In this document: positions 28,001 to 37,593 of the stretch, one piece after another
Layout of the letters: each line of letters starts with the position of its first letter
Position numbering within the stretch: position 1 is the first letter of the stretch
NCBI RefSeq assembly: GCF_024166365.1
Contig: NC_064822.1
Coordinates: 104,528,823 to 104,592,822 of the forward strand
Direction: 5' to 3'
Length of the DNA: 64,000 bases
Origin: Elephas maximus indicus
Lineage: Eukaryota > Chordata > Mammalia > Proboscidea > Elephantidae
Made by a program: the position numbers and the translations under genes
The notes under the pieces: generated by a model
What the model saw: the letters and a program-made list of their open reading frames with translations, nothing else
The model's database searches: none
Told to the model about the DNA's origin: nothing

Positions 28001-28110
28001 TGTGTGGAATCTATTGAGTTTTATTTCAATGATATATATACATATATATTTTTACTTCTACAATTTCTATTTGATTCTTCTTTTAATCTGCTTGGTCATT
28101 TCTTTATAGT
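25026..28110 (-). mobile_element. Old L1 (L1M-type), interrupted by a younger L1
   Basis: Diverged L1 3' UTR and ORF2 end on the minus strand: AATTTTAGGTTCACAGAAAA near 25062, the 3' UTR block around 26040-26120, GTTCATCCATGCCTTTTC near 26935, then GAATAATATTCTTTGTATG after the younger insertion at 26972-27852. A pentanucleotide run (TATCA/TATCG) lies at about 25475-25510. Confidence 0.7.
26972..27852 (-). mobile_element. L1 3'-end fragment (afrotherian subfamily A) nested in the old L1
   Basis: 881-bp 5'-truncated L1 with a reversed poly-A tail on the left. Direct repeats AGCACATTTC (26962-26971) and AACACATTTC (27853-27862), one mismatch, mark the target site. When the insert is skipped the old L1 reads continuously across it. 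The 3' UTR sense frame ends at 27227. Confidence 0.9.
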
Positions 28111-28822
28111 GTCCTATTTCTTATACAAAGTGATTGACTGCTAACCAAAAGGTTGGCAGTTCAACACCCATGTTCATTGCAGCTCTGTTTACAATAGCAA
28201 AAAGTTGGAAGCAGCCAAGGTTCCCATCAATGGATGAATGGATAAATTATGGTATATTCACACAATGGAATATTATGCATCAATAAAGAACAATGATGAA
28301 TCTGTCAAACATTTCATAACATGGAGGATTCTGGAAGGCATTATGTTGAGTGAAACTAGTCAGTTGCAAACGGACAAATATTGTATAAGACCACTATTAT
28401 AAGAACTCGAGAAATAGTTTAAATGGAGAAGAGAATATTCTTTGATGGTTATGGGAGGGGGAGGGAGGGAGAGAGGTTTTTACTAATTAGTAGAAAAGAA
28501 CTATTTTAGGTGAAGGGAAAGACAACACACAATATGGGAGAGGTCAGCACAACTGGACAAAACCAAAAGCAAAGCAGTTTTCTGAATAAACTGAATGCTT
28601 TGAAGGCCAGCGTAGCAGGGACTGGGTTTGGAAACCATGGTTTCAGGGGACATCTAAGTCAATTGGCATAATAAAGTCTATTAAGAAAACATTCTGCATT
28701 CCACTTTGGAGAGTGGCGTCTGGGGTCTTAAACACTAGCAAGCGGTCATCTAAGATGCACCAATGGGTCTCAACCCACCTGGAGCAAAGGAGAATGAAGA
28801 GCACCAAAGACACAAGGTAATT

Positions 28823-29152
28823 ATGAGCCCAAGAGACAGAAAGGGCCACATAAACCAGAGACTACATCAGCCTAAGACCAGACGAACTAGATGGTGCCTG
28901 GCTACAACCGATGACTGTCCTGATAGGGAACACAACAAAGAACCTCTGAGGGAGCAGGAAAGCGGTGGGATGCAGACCCCAAATTCTCTTAAAAAGACCG
29001 AACTTAATGGTCTGACTGAGACTAAAAGGACCCCAGAGGTCATGATCCCCAGACCTTCTGTTAGCCCAAGACAGAAACCATTCCCAAAGCCAACTCTTCA
29101 GACAGGGATTGGACTGGACTATGGGATAGAAAATGATACTGCTGAGGAGTGA
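28823..29152 (+). other. Sense reading frame in an L1 3' UTR (109 codons)
   Basis: ATG frame beginning MSPRDRKGH and ending DTAEE. It has a close counterpart of 108 codons, in the same place, in the L1 at 46071-53570 (46319-46645), and shorter counterparts starting at MQTP in the copies at 19610-19792, 20294-20476 and 27227-27415, all ending at the same stop. No domain is recognised. It may be a real L1 accessory frame or only a result of purine-rich composition. Confidence 0.35.
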
Positions 29153-29327
29153 GCTGCTTGGACCAAGTAGACACATGAGACTATGTGGGCATGTCCTGTC
29201 CGAAGGGGAGATGAGAGGGTAGAGAGGGTCAGAAGCTGGCCAAATGGACACAAAAAGAAATAGAGGAGGGAAGGAGTGTGCTGGCTTATTAGGGGGAGAG
29301 CAATTAGGAGTATACAGCAAGGCATTT

Positions 29328-29501
29328 GGAAACCCTGGTGGGGTAGTGGTTAAGTGCTAAGGCTGCTAACCAAAAAGGGTGGCAGTTTGAATCTGCCAGG
29401 CGCTCCTTGGAAACTCAATGGGGGGCAATTCTACTCTGTCCTATAGGATCACTATGAGTCAGAATCGACTCGACAGTAATGGGTTTGGTTTTTGGTTTTT
29501 T
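29328..29501 (+). mobile_element. AfroSINE nested in the L1 tail
   Basis: Full-length short-subtype SINE from GGAAACCCTGGTGGGG to GTAATGGGTTTGG plus a T-rich tail. The target-site duplication is AGCAAGGCATTT (29316-29327) and AGCAAGGTGTTT (29502-29513). Confidence 0.93.
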
Positions 29502-29749
29502 AGCAAGGTGTTTATAAATTTTTGTATGAGAGTCCGACTTGATTTGTAAACTTTTGCTTAAAGCACAATAAAAATTAAAAAAAAACGTTGGCAGTTCGAA
29601 CCACCAGTGGCTCTGTGGGAGAAAGATGTGGCAGTCTGCTTCCATAGAGATTTACAGCCTTGGAAGCCCTATGGGGTCGCTATGAGTCGGAATCAACTTT
29701 ACAGCAGTGGGTTTGGTTTTTTTTTTGTGTGTGTGTCTTATACGTATTT

Positions 29750-29943
29750 TCAAGTTTGTCTTTTATTTCTTGAAATGTAGTATGCAGAGTTATTATCTGG
29801 GTCTGATAATTTCAATATCCAAAGCCTTTGCTGACCTTTCCTGTTCTATGTTGTTTATACTGATTTGTGTTTAATTACTTTCTTACTATGAGGGCTTATT
29901 TTCCTTGGGAAATAGATTTTGGGAGGAAATTCTTTGATGCTTG
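29750..29943 (-). mobile_element. Old L1/HAL1-like fragment
   Basis: AT-rich sequence (TGTCTTTTATTTCTTGAAATG, TCTGGGTCTGATAATTTC) like the 5' region of old L1 or HAL1 elements. Tentative. Confidence 0.35.
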
Positions 29944-30371
29944 TTATGAATTAAATTGTGTTTAAACCATAAAAATCTCCCCAAAATATATGTTAAAATC
30001 CAAACTCCTGTGTCTGTAAATATGACCCTGTTTGGAAACAGGGGTTTTCCTGTGTTATGTTAATGAGATCATACCAGACTAGGATGGGTCCTAAACCTAA
30101 TCACTTCTAAATTATAAAAAAAGCAGAATAGATACAGAGCCACACATGGGGGAAGACAGACTACCAAGAATCGCCAAAGAATGCCAAGGATCACTGTCAG
30201 TTTCTGGCAGACACCAGAAACTAGGAAAGAGGCTAACAAATGGAAGGAATGGACTTAGCCAAGACCCTAATTTGGACTTTCAGCCTCCAGAACCAGGAGG
30301 AAATAAACATCCGTTCTTTACAACCACCCCCTTGTGATATTTCTGTTATGGCAGCACTAGCAAACCAAGAC
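29944..30371 (+). mobile_element. ERVL-MaLR LTR (MLT1-type)
   Basis: MLT1 layout in sense direction: GAATTAAATTGTGTTTAAACC, CTGTTTGGAAACAGGG, CAGCCTCCAGAACC, GAAATAAACATCC, ending TATGGCAGCACTAGCAAACC. Confidence 0.75.
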
Positions 30372-30583
30372 AATCCCTGAGAGGAGGATTTGCTTTTTCT
30401 TTTGTCAGATGCCTGGGGACGCTACCAATCTAGAACTTTAACTAAACCCGTGGCTTTATGACTTTGGAACACCCAAATTGTATGAATTAGGATTGCAAAT
30501 CCATGCAAACACTGGCTTATTTTGGCTGTTTCTTAGGCACTGTTTTTATTGGTTTTGTTTCTTTTTCTTTTCCCTGCTCAGCA

Positions 30584-31043
30584 CTAAGGCAACTTCCTTT
30601 GCAGTACCTTGGAAAAGGGGCCGGAGATGCATTGAATTCTGGTTTATGCTAAGGCAACTTCCTTTGCAGTACCTTGGAAGAGGGGCCGGAGGTGGACTGA
30701 CTTCTGGTTTATGCTAAGACAACTTCCTTTGCAGTACCTTGGAAGAGGGGCCTGGAGGTGGACTGACTTCTGGTTTAGGCTAAGGCAACTTCCTTTGCAG
30801 TACCTTGGAAGAGGGGCCTGGAGGTGGACTGACTTCTGGTTTAGGCTAAGGCAACTTCCTTTGCAGTACCTTGGAAGAGGGGCCTGGAGGTGGACTGACT
30901 TCTGGTTTAGGCTAAGGCAACTTCCTTTGCAGTACCTTGGAAGAGGGGCCTGGAGGTGGATTGACTTCTGGTTTATGGGAAGGCAACTTCCTTTGCAGTA
31001 ACTTGGAAGAGGGGCCGGAGGTGGATTGACTTCTGATTTATGC
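30584..31043 (+). repeat. Minisatellite, seven units of 65-66 bp
   Basis: Tandem repeat with unit starts (CTAAGGCAACTTCC or close) near 30584, 30649, 30714, 30780, 30846, 30912 and 30978. The first two spacings are 65 bp and the next four are 66 bp. The 66-bp units carry one more base (GGGGCCTGGAGG instead of GGGGCCGGAGG). 66 is a multiple of three, so one frame (30711-31001) stays open with a 22-residue period containing LPLQYLGRG. This reading frame is a by-product of the repeat; no gene is called. Confidence 0.95.
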
Positions 31044-31199
31044 TTACAGTGAAAACATGGCCCTTTGGGAACCCAGATGTATGCGGAGGTGGGTCTTTTT
31101 TTTTTTCCACCTTGGGTGGGCTATGGGCTTTATATTCTATCTTGGCACCTATAAAGCTGTAGAGAAAATGACATCAGTATTCTACTTTCTCATGGCTTA

Positions 31200-31345
31200 G
31201 AATTTTATTTTATCTTGTCAACTTTTTGATGCTTTTTATTATTTCATCCAGTATTTTTAATTTTTATTGGAAGGCACATTCTTTTCTCCTAGATACCTCC
31301 ATGAGTTGCTCCCTCATTACCTTCAAGTTTCTTTTTTAATATTAT
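31200..31345 (-). mobile_element. Old L1/HAL1-like fragment (tentative)
   Basis: AT-rich block resembling the ORF1 region of old L1/HAL1 (TTATTTCATCCAGTATTTT, CTAGATACCTCCATGAG). Low certainty. Confidence 0.3.
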
Positions 31346-31360
31346 CACCTCAAAGAGGCT

Positions 31361-32223
31361 GTCATAATTTCCTAGGACTGCCATAACAGAATGCCACAAA
31401 ATTGGTGGCTTTAAAGATCTGAAATTTATTTTCTCACAGTTATGGTGGCTAAAAGTCCGAATTCAGGGCATTGACAGGGCTACTATTATACATTGATTGT
31501 ATCCACCATATTTTGAGGTCCTAGGTCCTGTACCTATGAACACGACCCTGTTTGGAAATAGAATTTCTTTTGTTATGTTAATGAGGCCATACTGGAGTAG
31601 GGTAAGTCCTAAACCTAATCACTTCTGCGTGGTATCTTGTAAAAAGAACGGAATAGAAACAGACACACACACAGGAGGAAGACAGATGCCACCTGAAAAT
31701 CCATCTACAAGAAGCCAAGGATTGCTGGCAGCTACTAGAAGCTGAAAAAGACAAGGATATGCCCCTAGAGCTCAGAGAGAGAAAGAGGGAGATAGGGAGA
31801 GCCTAGCCCTGCTGACACCCTAAATTCAGACTCCTAGGCTCCAAAACAATAAATTCCTGTTTGCTCAAATCACCCGCTTGTGGGTTTTTTGTTGTTGTTA
31901 CACCAGCAATAGGTAACTAAGACAGTTATACTGTCTCTTGGCTCTAGGGGAAGATTCTTTCTTGTCTCTTCAGTTCTGACAGCCCAGGAGTTTCTTGGTA
32001 TTCCCTGGCTTGTAGACAGATACTCACATGCTGCTTACCCCTACTGTGTGTCTCTATTTCCATGTCTGTCCTCTTTTTTAAAACGCCACTCAGATGGGAT
32101 GAGGATTAGGAACCACTCGCCTCGGATATGACTTAGTTAATTTAACTAATAACATCTACCAAAAAACAAAAAACCCTTATTTCCCCAAATAAGGTCACAT
32201 TCACCAGTGCAGGGGTTAGGACT
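31361..32223 (-). mobile_element. ERVL-MaLR LTR (MLT1-type), split
   Basis: Two minus-strand halves, 31361-31485 (ATTTCCTAGGACTGCCATAAC, GGCATTGACAGGGC) and 31923-32223 (CTTGGCTCTAGGGGAAG, CCCCAAATAAGGTCACATTC). They continue one another once the plus-strand LTR between them is removed. The end is cut off by the next LTR. Confidence 0.75.
31486..31922 (+). mobile_element. ERVL-MaLR LTR (MLT1-type) inserted in an opposite MLT1
   Basis: Sense-direction LTR: CCCTGTTTGGAAATAGAATT, CCTAAACCTAATCACTTC, CAAAACAATAAATTCC, ending ACCAGCAATAGGTAACTAAG. It closely parallels the copy at 29944-30371, so they may be one subfamily. I could not define a clean 5-bp duplication. Confidence 0.7.
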
Positions 32224-32955
32224 TTGTTATGGATTTAATTGTGCCCCCTCAAAATATGTATCAACATGGCTAGGCCATGATTCCCAGTATTGAGTGGTTT
32301 TCCACCATTTTGTGAGCTGATGTGATTATCCTATGTGTTGTAAATCCTAACCTCTGTGATGTAATAGGAGTCCTGATGGTGCAGTGGTTAAGAGCTCAGC
32401 TACTAAGCAAAATGTCGGCAGTTCAAATCCACCAGCTGCTCCTTGGAAACCCTATGGGGCAGTTCTACTCCGTCCCGTAGGGTCTCTGTGAGTCAGAATC
32501 AATTTGACGGCAACTTTTTTTTTTTTTTTTAAGATAGCAACTGAAGTTCTCAGTCTTAATCCTTAGCACCTCTGCTGTGCGATTAATTAGTTTTGTGTGT
32601 GGCCTTTCTAGCCATGGTCTTGTGGCTCCCACCCAAGTGATTGGGTGGGGCTGTGCAAATAAGAAAATTGTGGCCAGCTGAGGGGAATGGTCAGTTTTGC
32701 CTTAAAAGGAGCCAATTCCAGAGCAGAGAGGAAAGCCCACCACCATCAAAGAAGGAGAGACCTGCAGGAGATAGCACGATGGGCTTCTCAGCCCATGGAG
32801 AGAGAAAACTGAGTGCCTTTAGGCAGAGATAGGATCAGGGAGAAATCTATGCCTGACCCATGAATTTGGGACTTGCCAGTCTCCACAACCATGTGAGCCA
32901 TTTCCTTTATATGGTTCGTGAGTTCTGTGAGACATTGCAGTGAATTAGGGAACCC
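32224..32955 (+). mobile_element. LTR (ERVL-MaLR-like), split by an AfroSINE
   Basis: Starts TGTTATGGATTTAATTGTGC and ends near GCCATTTCCTTTATATGG. In between are TGTGATTATCCTATGTGTTG and, after the SINE, GGAGCCAATTCCAGAGC. It resembles MaLR-type LTRs, but the subfamily is not recognised. Confidence 0.55.
32366..32531 (+). mobile_element. AfroSINE
   Basis: AGGAGTCCTGATGGTGC through ATGTCGGCAGTTCAAATCC to TTGACGGCAAC and a long T-run, inside the LTR above. Confidence 0.9.
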
Positions 32956-33635
32956 AAAGACAGGAGGGAGAGTACTGAGGTGAGAGGAAGTAGTTGATGT
33001 TATAGATGATGAAGTGGTACAGCAGCTTGGAAAGGTTAGACATTTGGAACATCTTTAACCTCCACCTCGTAGGAACCAGCTTTGTGCTGATCCTTATAAA
33101 AGAAATTATCATTTAACCTCAGATGACTCCACGGGCTCTCCATTCCCCAACTTCTAACAATAAGGAATGATTTTATAGAGAGCCTTCCCCAATGAAAATT
33201 TTCTAGATTATTTTTTGCCTTCCAAATTAATTCAAATGTCCTTGGGCTACATTTTCCTGTAGATAAGCATTTTGGTTCCACAGACAATATTATAAAATGA
33301 TTTCACCTTGTGAAATTTCTTGTTATTTTGTCAAAAACCAGGTTCAAGAGCTACTTCCCCTGTCAAGTAGCACTCATTTCTGCATGATAGAGAAAACAAG
33401 GAATTTATTTTAAAACAATCAGTAAAAATATCAATCAGATTATGTAACATAATTGCGCATAGGTACTAGCCTTGGTAACTCAGAATAGCAATTATGTTGG
33501 CTCAGTAGTAAAGAAGGCTGAATTTCCTGCTGGTATTTTTGAAGGTAGGATAAAATATAAAAAATAGGTGAGAAGCTTATAATTTTGAAGCATTTATTGA
33601 AGTTAAATTACCACTAATAAAACTTTTTTCCTTAC
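32956..33635. other. Intergenic, nothing recognised
   Basis: No gene or confident repeat recognised. Confidence 0.35.
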
Positions 33636-33639
33636 ACCA

Positions 33640-33890
33640 TTATTATTATTATTGTGGTGAAGATATGCACAGCAAAACATACACCAATTCAGCACCTTAT
33701 GCATGTATAATTCAGTGACATTGATTATGTTTTCAAGTTGTGCAGCCATTATTGCTATCCTTTTCCAAATTATTCTGTCACCATTAACATAACTCAGTGC
33801 CCACTGAGCAAAAACTCTCCTCTTTCTCCCTTCTGCCCCGGTAACCACTAATAATTTTTAATTTCTATGTATTTTCTTTTATATATATAT
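33640..33890 (-). mobile_element. Old L1 3' UTR fragment
   Basis: Contains GATATGCACAGCAAAACATAC and TTCAGTGACATTGATTATG, like old L1 3' UTRs in this window. Diverged. Confidence 0.5.
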
Positions 33891-33898
33891 ATTTTCTT

Positions 33899-34095
33899 GG
33901 AGCCCTGGTAGCACAGTGGTTAAGTGCTTGGCTGCTAACTGAAAGGTTGTTGGTTTAAACCCACCAGTGGCTCCAGGGGAGAAAGATGTGGCAGTCTACT
34001 TCCATAAGGATTACAGCCTTAGAAACCCTATGGGGCAGCTCTAGTCTGTTCTGTAGGGTCACTATGAGTCGGAATTGACTTGATTGCAATGGAAT
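33899..34095 (+). mobile_element. AfroSINE, long subtype
   Basis: GGAGCCCTGGTAGCACAG, GGGGAGAAAGATGTGGCAG, GTCACTATGAGTCGGAATTG; the 3' end is shortened at GCAATGGAATG. Confidence 0.9.
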
Positions 34096-35770
34096 GCAAA
34101 CAATGTTGAGCACCTTTTCATGCAATCATTGTCCATTTGAATATCCTCTTTGATGAAATGTCTTTTCAAGTCCTTTGCCCGTTTTTTGATGGGTTGTTTG
34201 TCTATTGTTCAGTTATAGAAGTATTTTATATATTTTGAATATTAGACCTTATTGGATATATGGCTCCTCAAAATTTTCTCCCATACCGTAGGTTCTCTTT
34301 TTGCTTTTTTGATAAAGTCCTTTGATGAATAACAACAGCAAAGAAATAATTTTTATGAGGTTGTATTTATCTATTTTGTCTTTTGCTACTCAGGCTTTTG
34401 TTTTTAGTGGCACTGTTTTAAATAAGCACAGGGTAAGGTGGCTAGAATCAGAGCAGTGATTTTTTTTCTTGTTAACAATCCATGAGAATTAATTTAGCTA
34501 AATTTTTTTTTTAAGGAAATGACCTTTTTTTTTTTTTTTTTTGCTATTTTAAAAGCCATTTGTATAAATTATCTCTCATAAAATACTGCACCCTTAATGG
34601 CAAAATCAAAATATCATAGGTGGATATTGTGAAAAAAATTAGGTAATTTGAAGTCTATTTTTAAAAATTGAATTTCTAACGACACCCAAATATTATAGCT
34701 TGATATTAAATAAATAATATTACTGATGTTATTGGCTGGATCATTCAATATCCATTTCCCAATCACCTTCTCTTTTTATTTACTCTATTAAAAAACCAAA
34801 AACCCAGGCTAAAAAGCTAAAAGTTATATTTCTCAGCCTTTCTTGGTAGTAATACAGTTTTGGTTAAAGACATGTAAGTGGAAGTCTCCTGTGCAAGCCT
34901 CCTCTTCTTGAATAAAAACAGGAAGCCTCAAGAAGAGAAAGCCTTTTCCCTTTAGCCTTCCGTTTCTCCCTGTAGCAGCCATCTCGTGACCAAGAGGTGA
35001 TAAACATAAAGAAAAAGCCAAGAGAACTGCAGAGATTTCAGCCCTAACATCACTGAGATATGAAACCAGTGTCAGCAGTCCCCTACCTCTAGATTTGTAA
35101 TGTCAGAAGAATAAACTCCCTTTTGTTTAAACCACTGTAAATTGGGTTTACCAATTCTTGTAGCCAAAGACATTCTTTATATGCTAATGACTACAGCAAA
35201 GGGCTAAATATCAAAAAGTTCAATATATGTTACAATATTTACTTGTCCGAAAATGTCTTTAATTTACCTTCCTTTTGGGAGGGCTTTTTTTTTTTTTTTT
35301 ACTGAATATAGAATTCTAGGTTGGCAGTTATTATCTTGCAATAATTATTTATTTATTGCAAAGATAGTAATGACAGAATTATTTTAATCATTCAATTTGA
35401 AATATTTGCTAATTTTAATTGTGATTTCTTCTTTGACTCATGGATTTTTTAGAAGCTTTTTTTTTTTATTTTCCAAATATTTGGTGAAATGCTAGTTTTT
35501 TTTTAAAATATGCTTTGTATCTTAATTTCTCTGTGGTTGAAGAATATATGCTGTATGATTTCAGTCTTTTGAAACTGGTTAAGACTTGTTTTATGGTTTA
35601 GCCTATGGTTAATTTTTCTAAATGTTCCACATGCACTTGAAAATAATTTGTATTTGGCAGTTATTGTGAGCAGTGTTCCAATTATGTTAATTAGGTCAGG
35701 TTTGTTAGCTAAGCTATTAAAATCTTCTAAATCCCCTACGCCTCTTCTAATTCAATTTAGTAAATCCAGA
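34096..35770 (-). mobile_element. Old L1 (L1M-type) ORF2 remnants
   Basis: 34096-34400 is the ORF2 end read in reverse (CAAGTCCTTTGCCCGTTTTT, GACCTTATTGGATATATGG). 35270-35770 holds more 5' parts (TAGAATTCTAGGTTGGCAG, CCACATGCACTTGAAAATAA). Between them, about 34780-35160 may be an unrelated LTR-like insertion (ends AAACCACTGTAAATTGGG). All are strongly decayed. Confidence 0.6.
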
Positions 35771-36215
35771 CAAGATGTGTTTAAATTATCCCATTAAATT
35801 GTATCTGCATGTGATAAAATGATGGGTTACCTCCTCTCTTTTGTCTAGAGTCTAAGGTGATCATCAGTGAGACCAAATGAAAATATTCCTTAGCTTTATT
35901 ATCCAAAATTAAATCTCAGGTTACTTTTTTGTTTTTTAGTTTGTATGCTGTCCTAATAACAGTTTTATAGTGTATCTTTGTAATAGATGCATTTTTAGGT
36001 GGCTGTCAAGCCTACAGCAATTTTGTATTCCCTAGGAATGGCCATGTCACAAAATAACATATTATAATGTATTGCATGATCTGTTTCCTTCTAGCCAAGG
36101 CTGACTAACCTATATATAGGCAGACCCCTAACCCAAACTGGGACAATCAGATCCTCACAGCCAAGCATTTGACATTTGTAATAATTAAATATACAAATAG
36201 AGTTTTTAGAGCATA
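35771..36215. other. Intergenic, nothing recognised
   Basis: AT-rich; no gene or confident repeat recognised. Confidence 0.35.
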
Positions 36216-36945
36216 ATAAGTATAGTAGGCAACCTCTAAGATGGACTCCATTGATCCCCACCTCCTAGTGTCCATGTCTTTCTGTAATAATCTTCTCCCA
36301 TTGACTGTAGGCTGTACCTAGTGATTTCACTTCTAATAGAATATAACAAAAGTGATGAGATGTTGCTTCATCAAAATCTTGAGCTTCTATTTTATAATAT
36401 AAACATCAGATGTCATTTGAGATCCAGAACATGAGGCTTGTCAACTATATATCCTAAAATCTGGAATAAAACTCACTATATTATGAAATATATATAATAT
36501 ATTGGATATTATGAAAAGATTGGTTTGAGGACCAGTGGAAGAGGAACATTTCAGTAAAAGGACTTGTAAACACAAATGCACAGAAGTAGGGGATTATAAA
36601 TAATAGTCAAAACTCTCTGAGATTAGGTTACAAAAAGGCTGAGTGCACGCTCTCTCTCTCTCTCTCATTCTCCTGCTTACTTGCGCTGAGGGAAGCCAGT
36701 TGCCATGTTTTGTGCTTTTTCTAAAGAGAGACCCACATGGCAAGGAACTGAAGGAGACCACCAGCCAACAGCCAGCAAGGAACTGAGGCCTTCAGTCCGT
36801 TAGCTCTTGAGGAACAGAACTCTGTCAACAAGCATGGGAGTGAGCTTGGAAGCGAATCCTTCCCAGTTCATCCCTGACTGACAGCATAACTGAAACCTTA
36901 TCAGAGACACAGGCACCCAGTTTAGGCTCATCATATTTCTTCTTC
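36216..36945 (+). mobile_element. ERVL-MaLR LTR (MLT1-type), apparently interrupted
   Basis: Outer parts fit MLT1: CCTCTAAGATGGACTCC near 36231, GATTTCACTTCTAATAGAA near 36323, then after about 36610 GAGGGAAGCCAGTTGCCATG, CAAGCATGGGAGTGAGCTTGG. The middle (about 36380-36610) is AT-rich DNA that does not belong to the LTR as I know it. A short CT run is at 36651-36667. Confidence 0.55.
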
Positions 36946-36991
36946 ATCTCTGCTTGCTGCCCTAGCATTTCCAATATGCCGTTCCAACTGA

Positions 36992-37366
36992 TCAGCTTCT
37001 TGGCTTAGTTCTCACCTTTTTTTTTCTCCTCTTTTCTTCATCTGGAGATTTCTCCGTGAGCTCTGGCATGGAACTCATTTGGTCTGTTCTATAAATTGTC
37101 AATAGGCTGGGCCCTTCCTTTAGTGATCCACTGTAGCAAGGATGCCTATTCAATACTGCCAGGAATCCTGGGTTTTGCTTCCTTCCCCAGGTCAGGCCTT
37201 GGATATCTTGGCCTTCAACATCCTGGACACCCAAGATAGCACTGAACTGTTGTTTCCCTAAATAATACCTAACATGGGAGTCAGTCAGTCTGCCTAACAG
37301 GCTTCTGCCTAGGTCCCTGATGTATTCCCTTTGAACTCTATTTAGTATCTCGCCTGGTTTCTTCAA
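36992..37366 (-). other. Unidentified 124-codon open frame, possible retrocopy fragment
   Basis: Minus-strand frame beginning MKKPGEILNRVQREYIRD, with a charged Lys/Arg/Glu-rich end (EEKRRKKKV). After the stop another frame continues with coiled-coil-like composition (LEMLGQQAEMKKKYDE). This could be a decayed processed pseudogene with frameshifts. I cannot name the parent gene, and chance is possible. No introns or promoter are evident. Confidence 0.3.
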
Positions 37367-37593
37367 TTTCCTTCTTCAACTCCTCTTTGCCACTTGGACA
37401 CTTCTAATTTATTACCTGGATTCTCACTTGACACTTTTGAGTCAGTGCTGCCCACATATACTCTCCTGAGCTTGGACACCCCTCCTCTGATACTGGATTG
37501 GAACTAGTAGACTCTAGTACTGTCAGTCTCCCTCTGCTCCTGTTCCTCACCCTACATACCATGCCCTATGTCTCATTTTCACAAAATAGCATT

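Larger units (their letters stand above)
28163..29586 (+). mobile_element. L1 3' end (afrotherian subfamily B) inserted in an AfroSINE
   Basis: Plus-strand L1 with the end of ORF2 (ACCCATGTTCATTGCAGC to about 28410), the purine-rich 3' UTR and a poly-A tail at 29576-29585. Its 3' UTR holds a 109-codon ATG frame (28823-29152). It is itself interrupted by an AfroSINE at 29328-29501. Confidence 0.9.
28126..29726 (+). mobile_element. AfroSINE split by an L1 insertion
   Basis: The 5' part (28126-28162, CTGCTAACCAAAAGGTTGGC) and 3' part (29586-29726, from GTTGGCAGTTCGAACC to GTGGGTTTGG) belong to one long-subtype SINE. The repeated GTTGGCAGTTC (28152-28162 and 29587-29597) is the duplication made when the L1 entered. 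Confidence 0.88.

Noticed and set aside
30584-31043. CRISPR-like array
   Set aside because: Units are contiguous 65-66 bp repeats without unique spacers, in a mammalian genome; it is a minisatellite.
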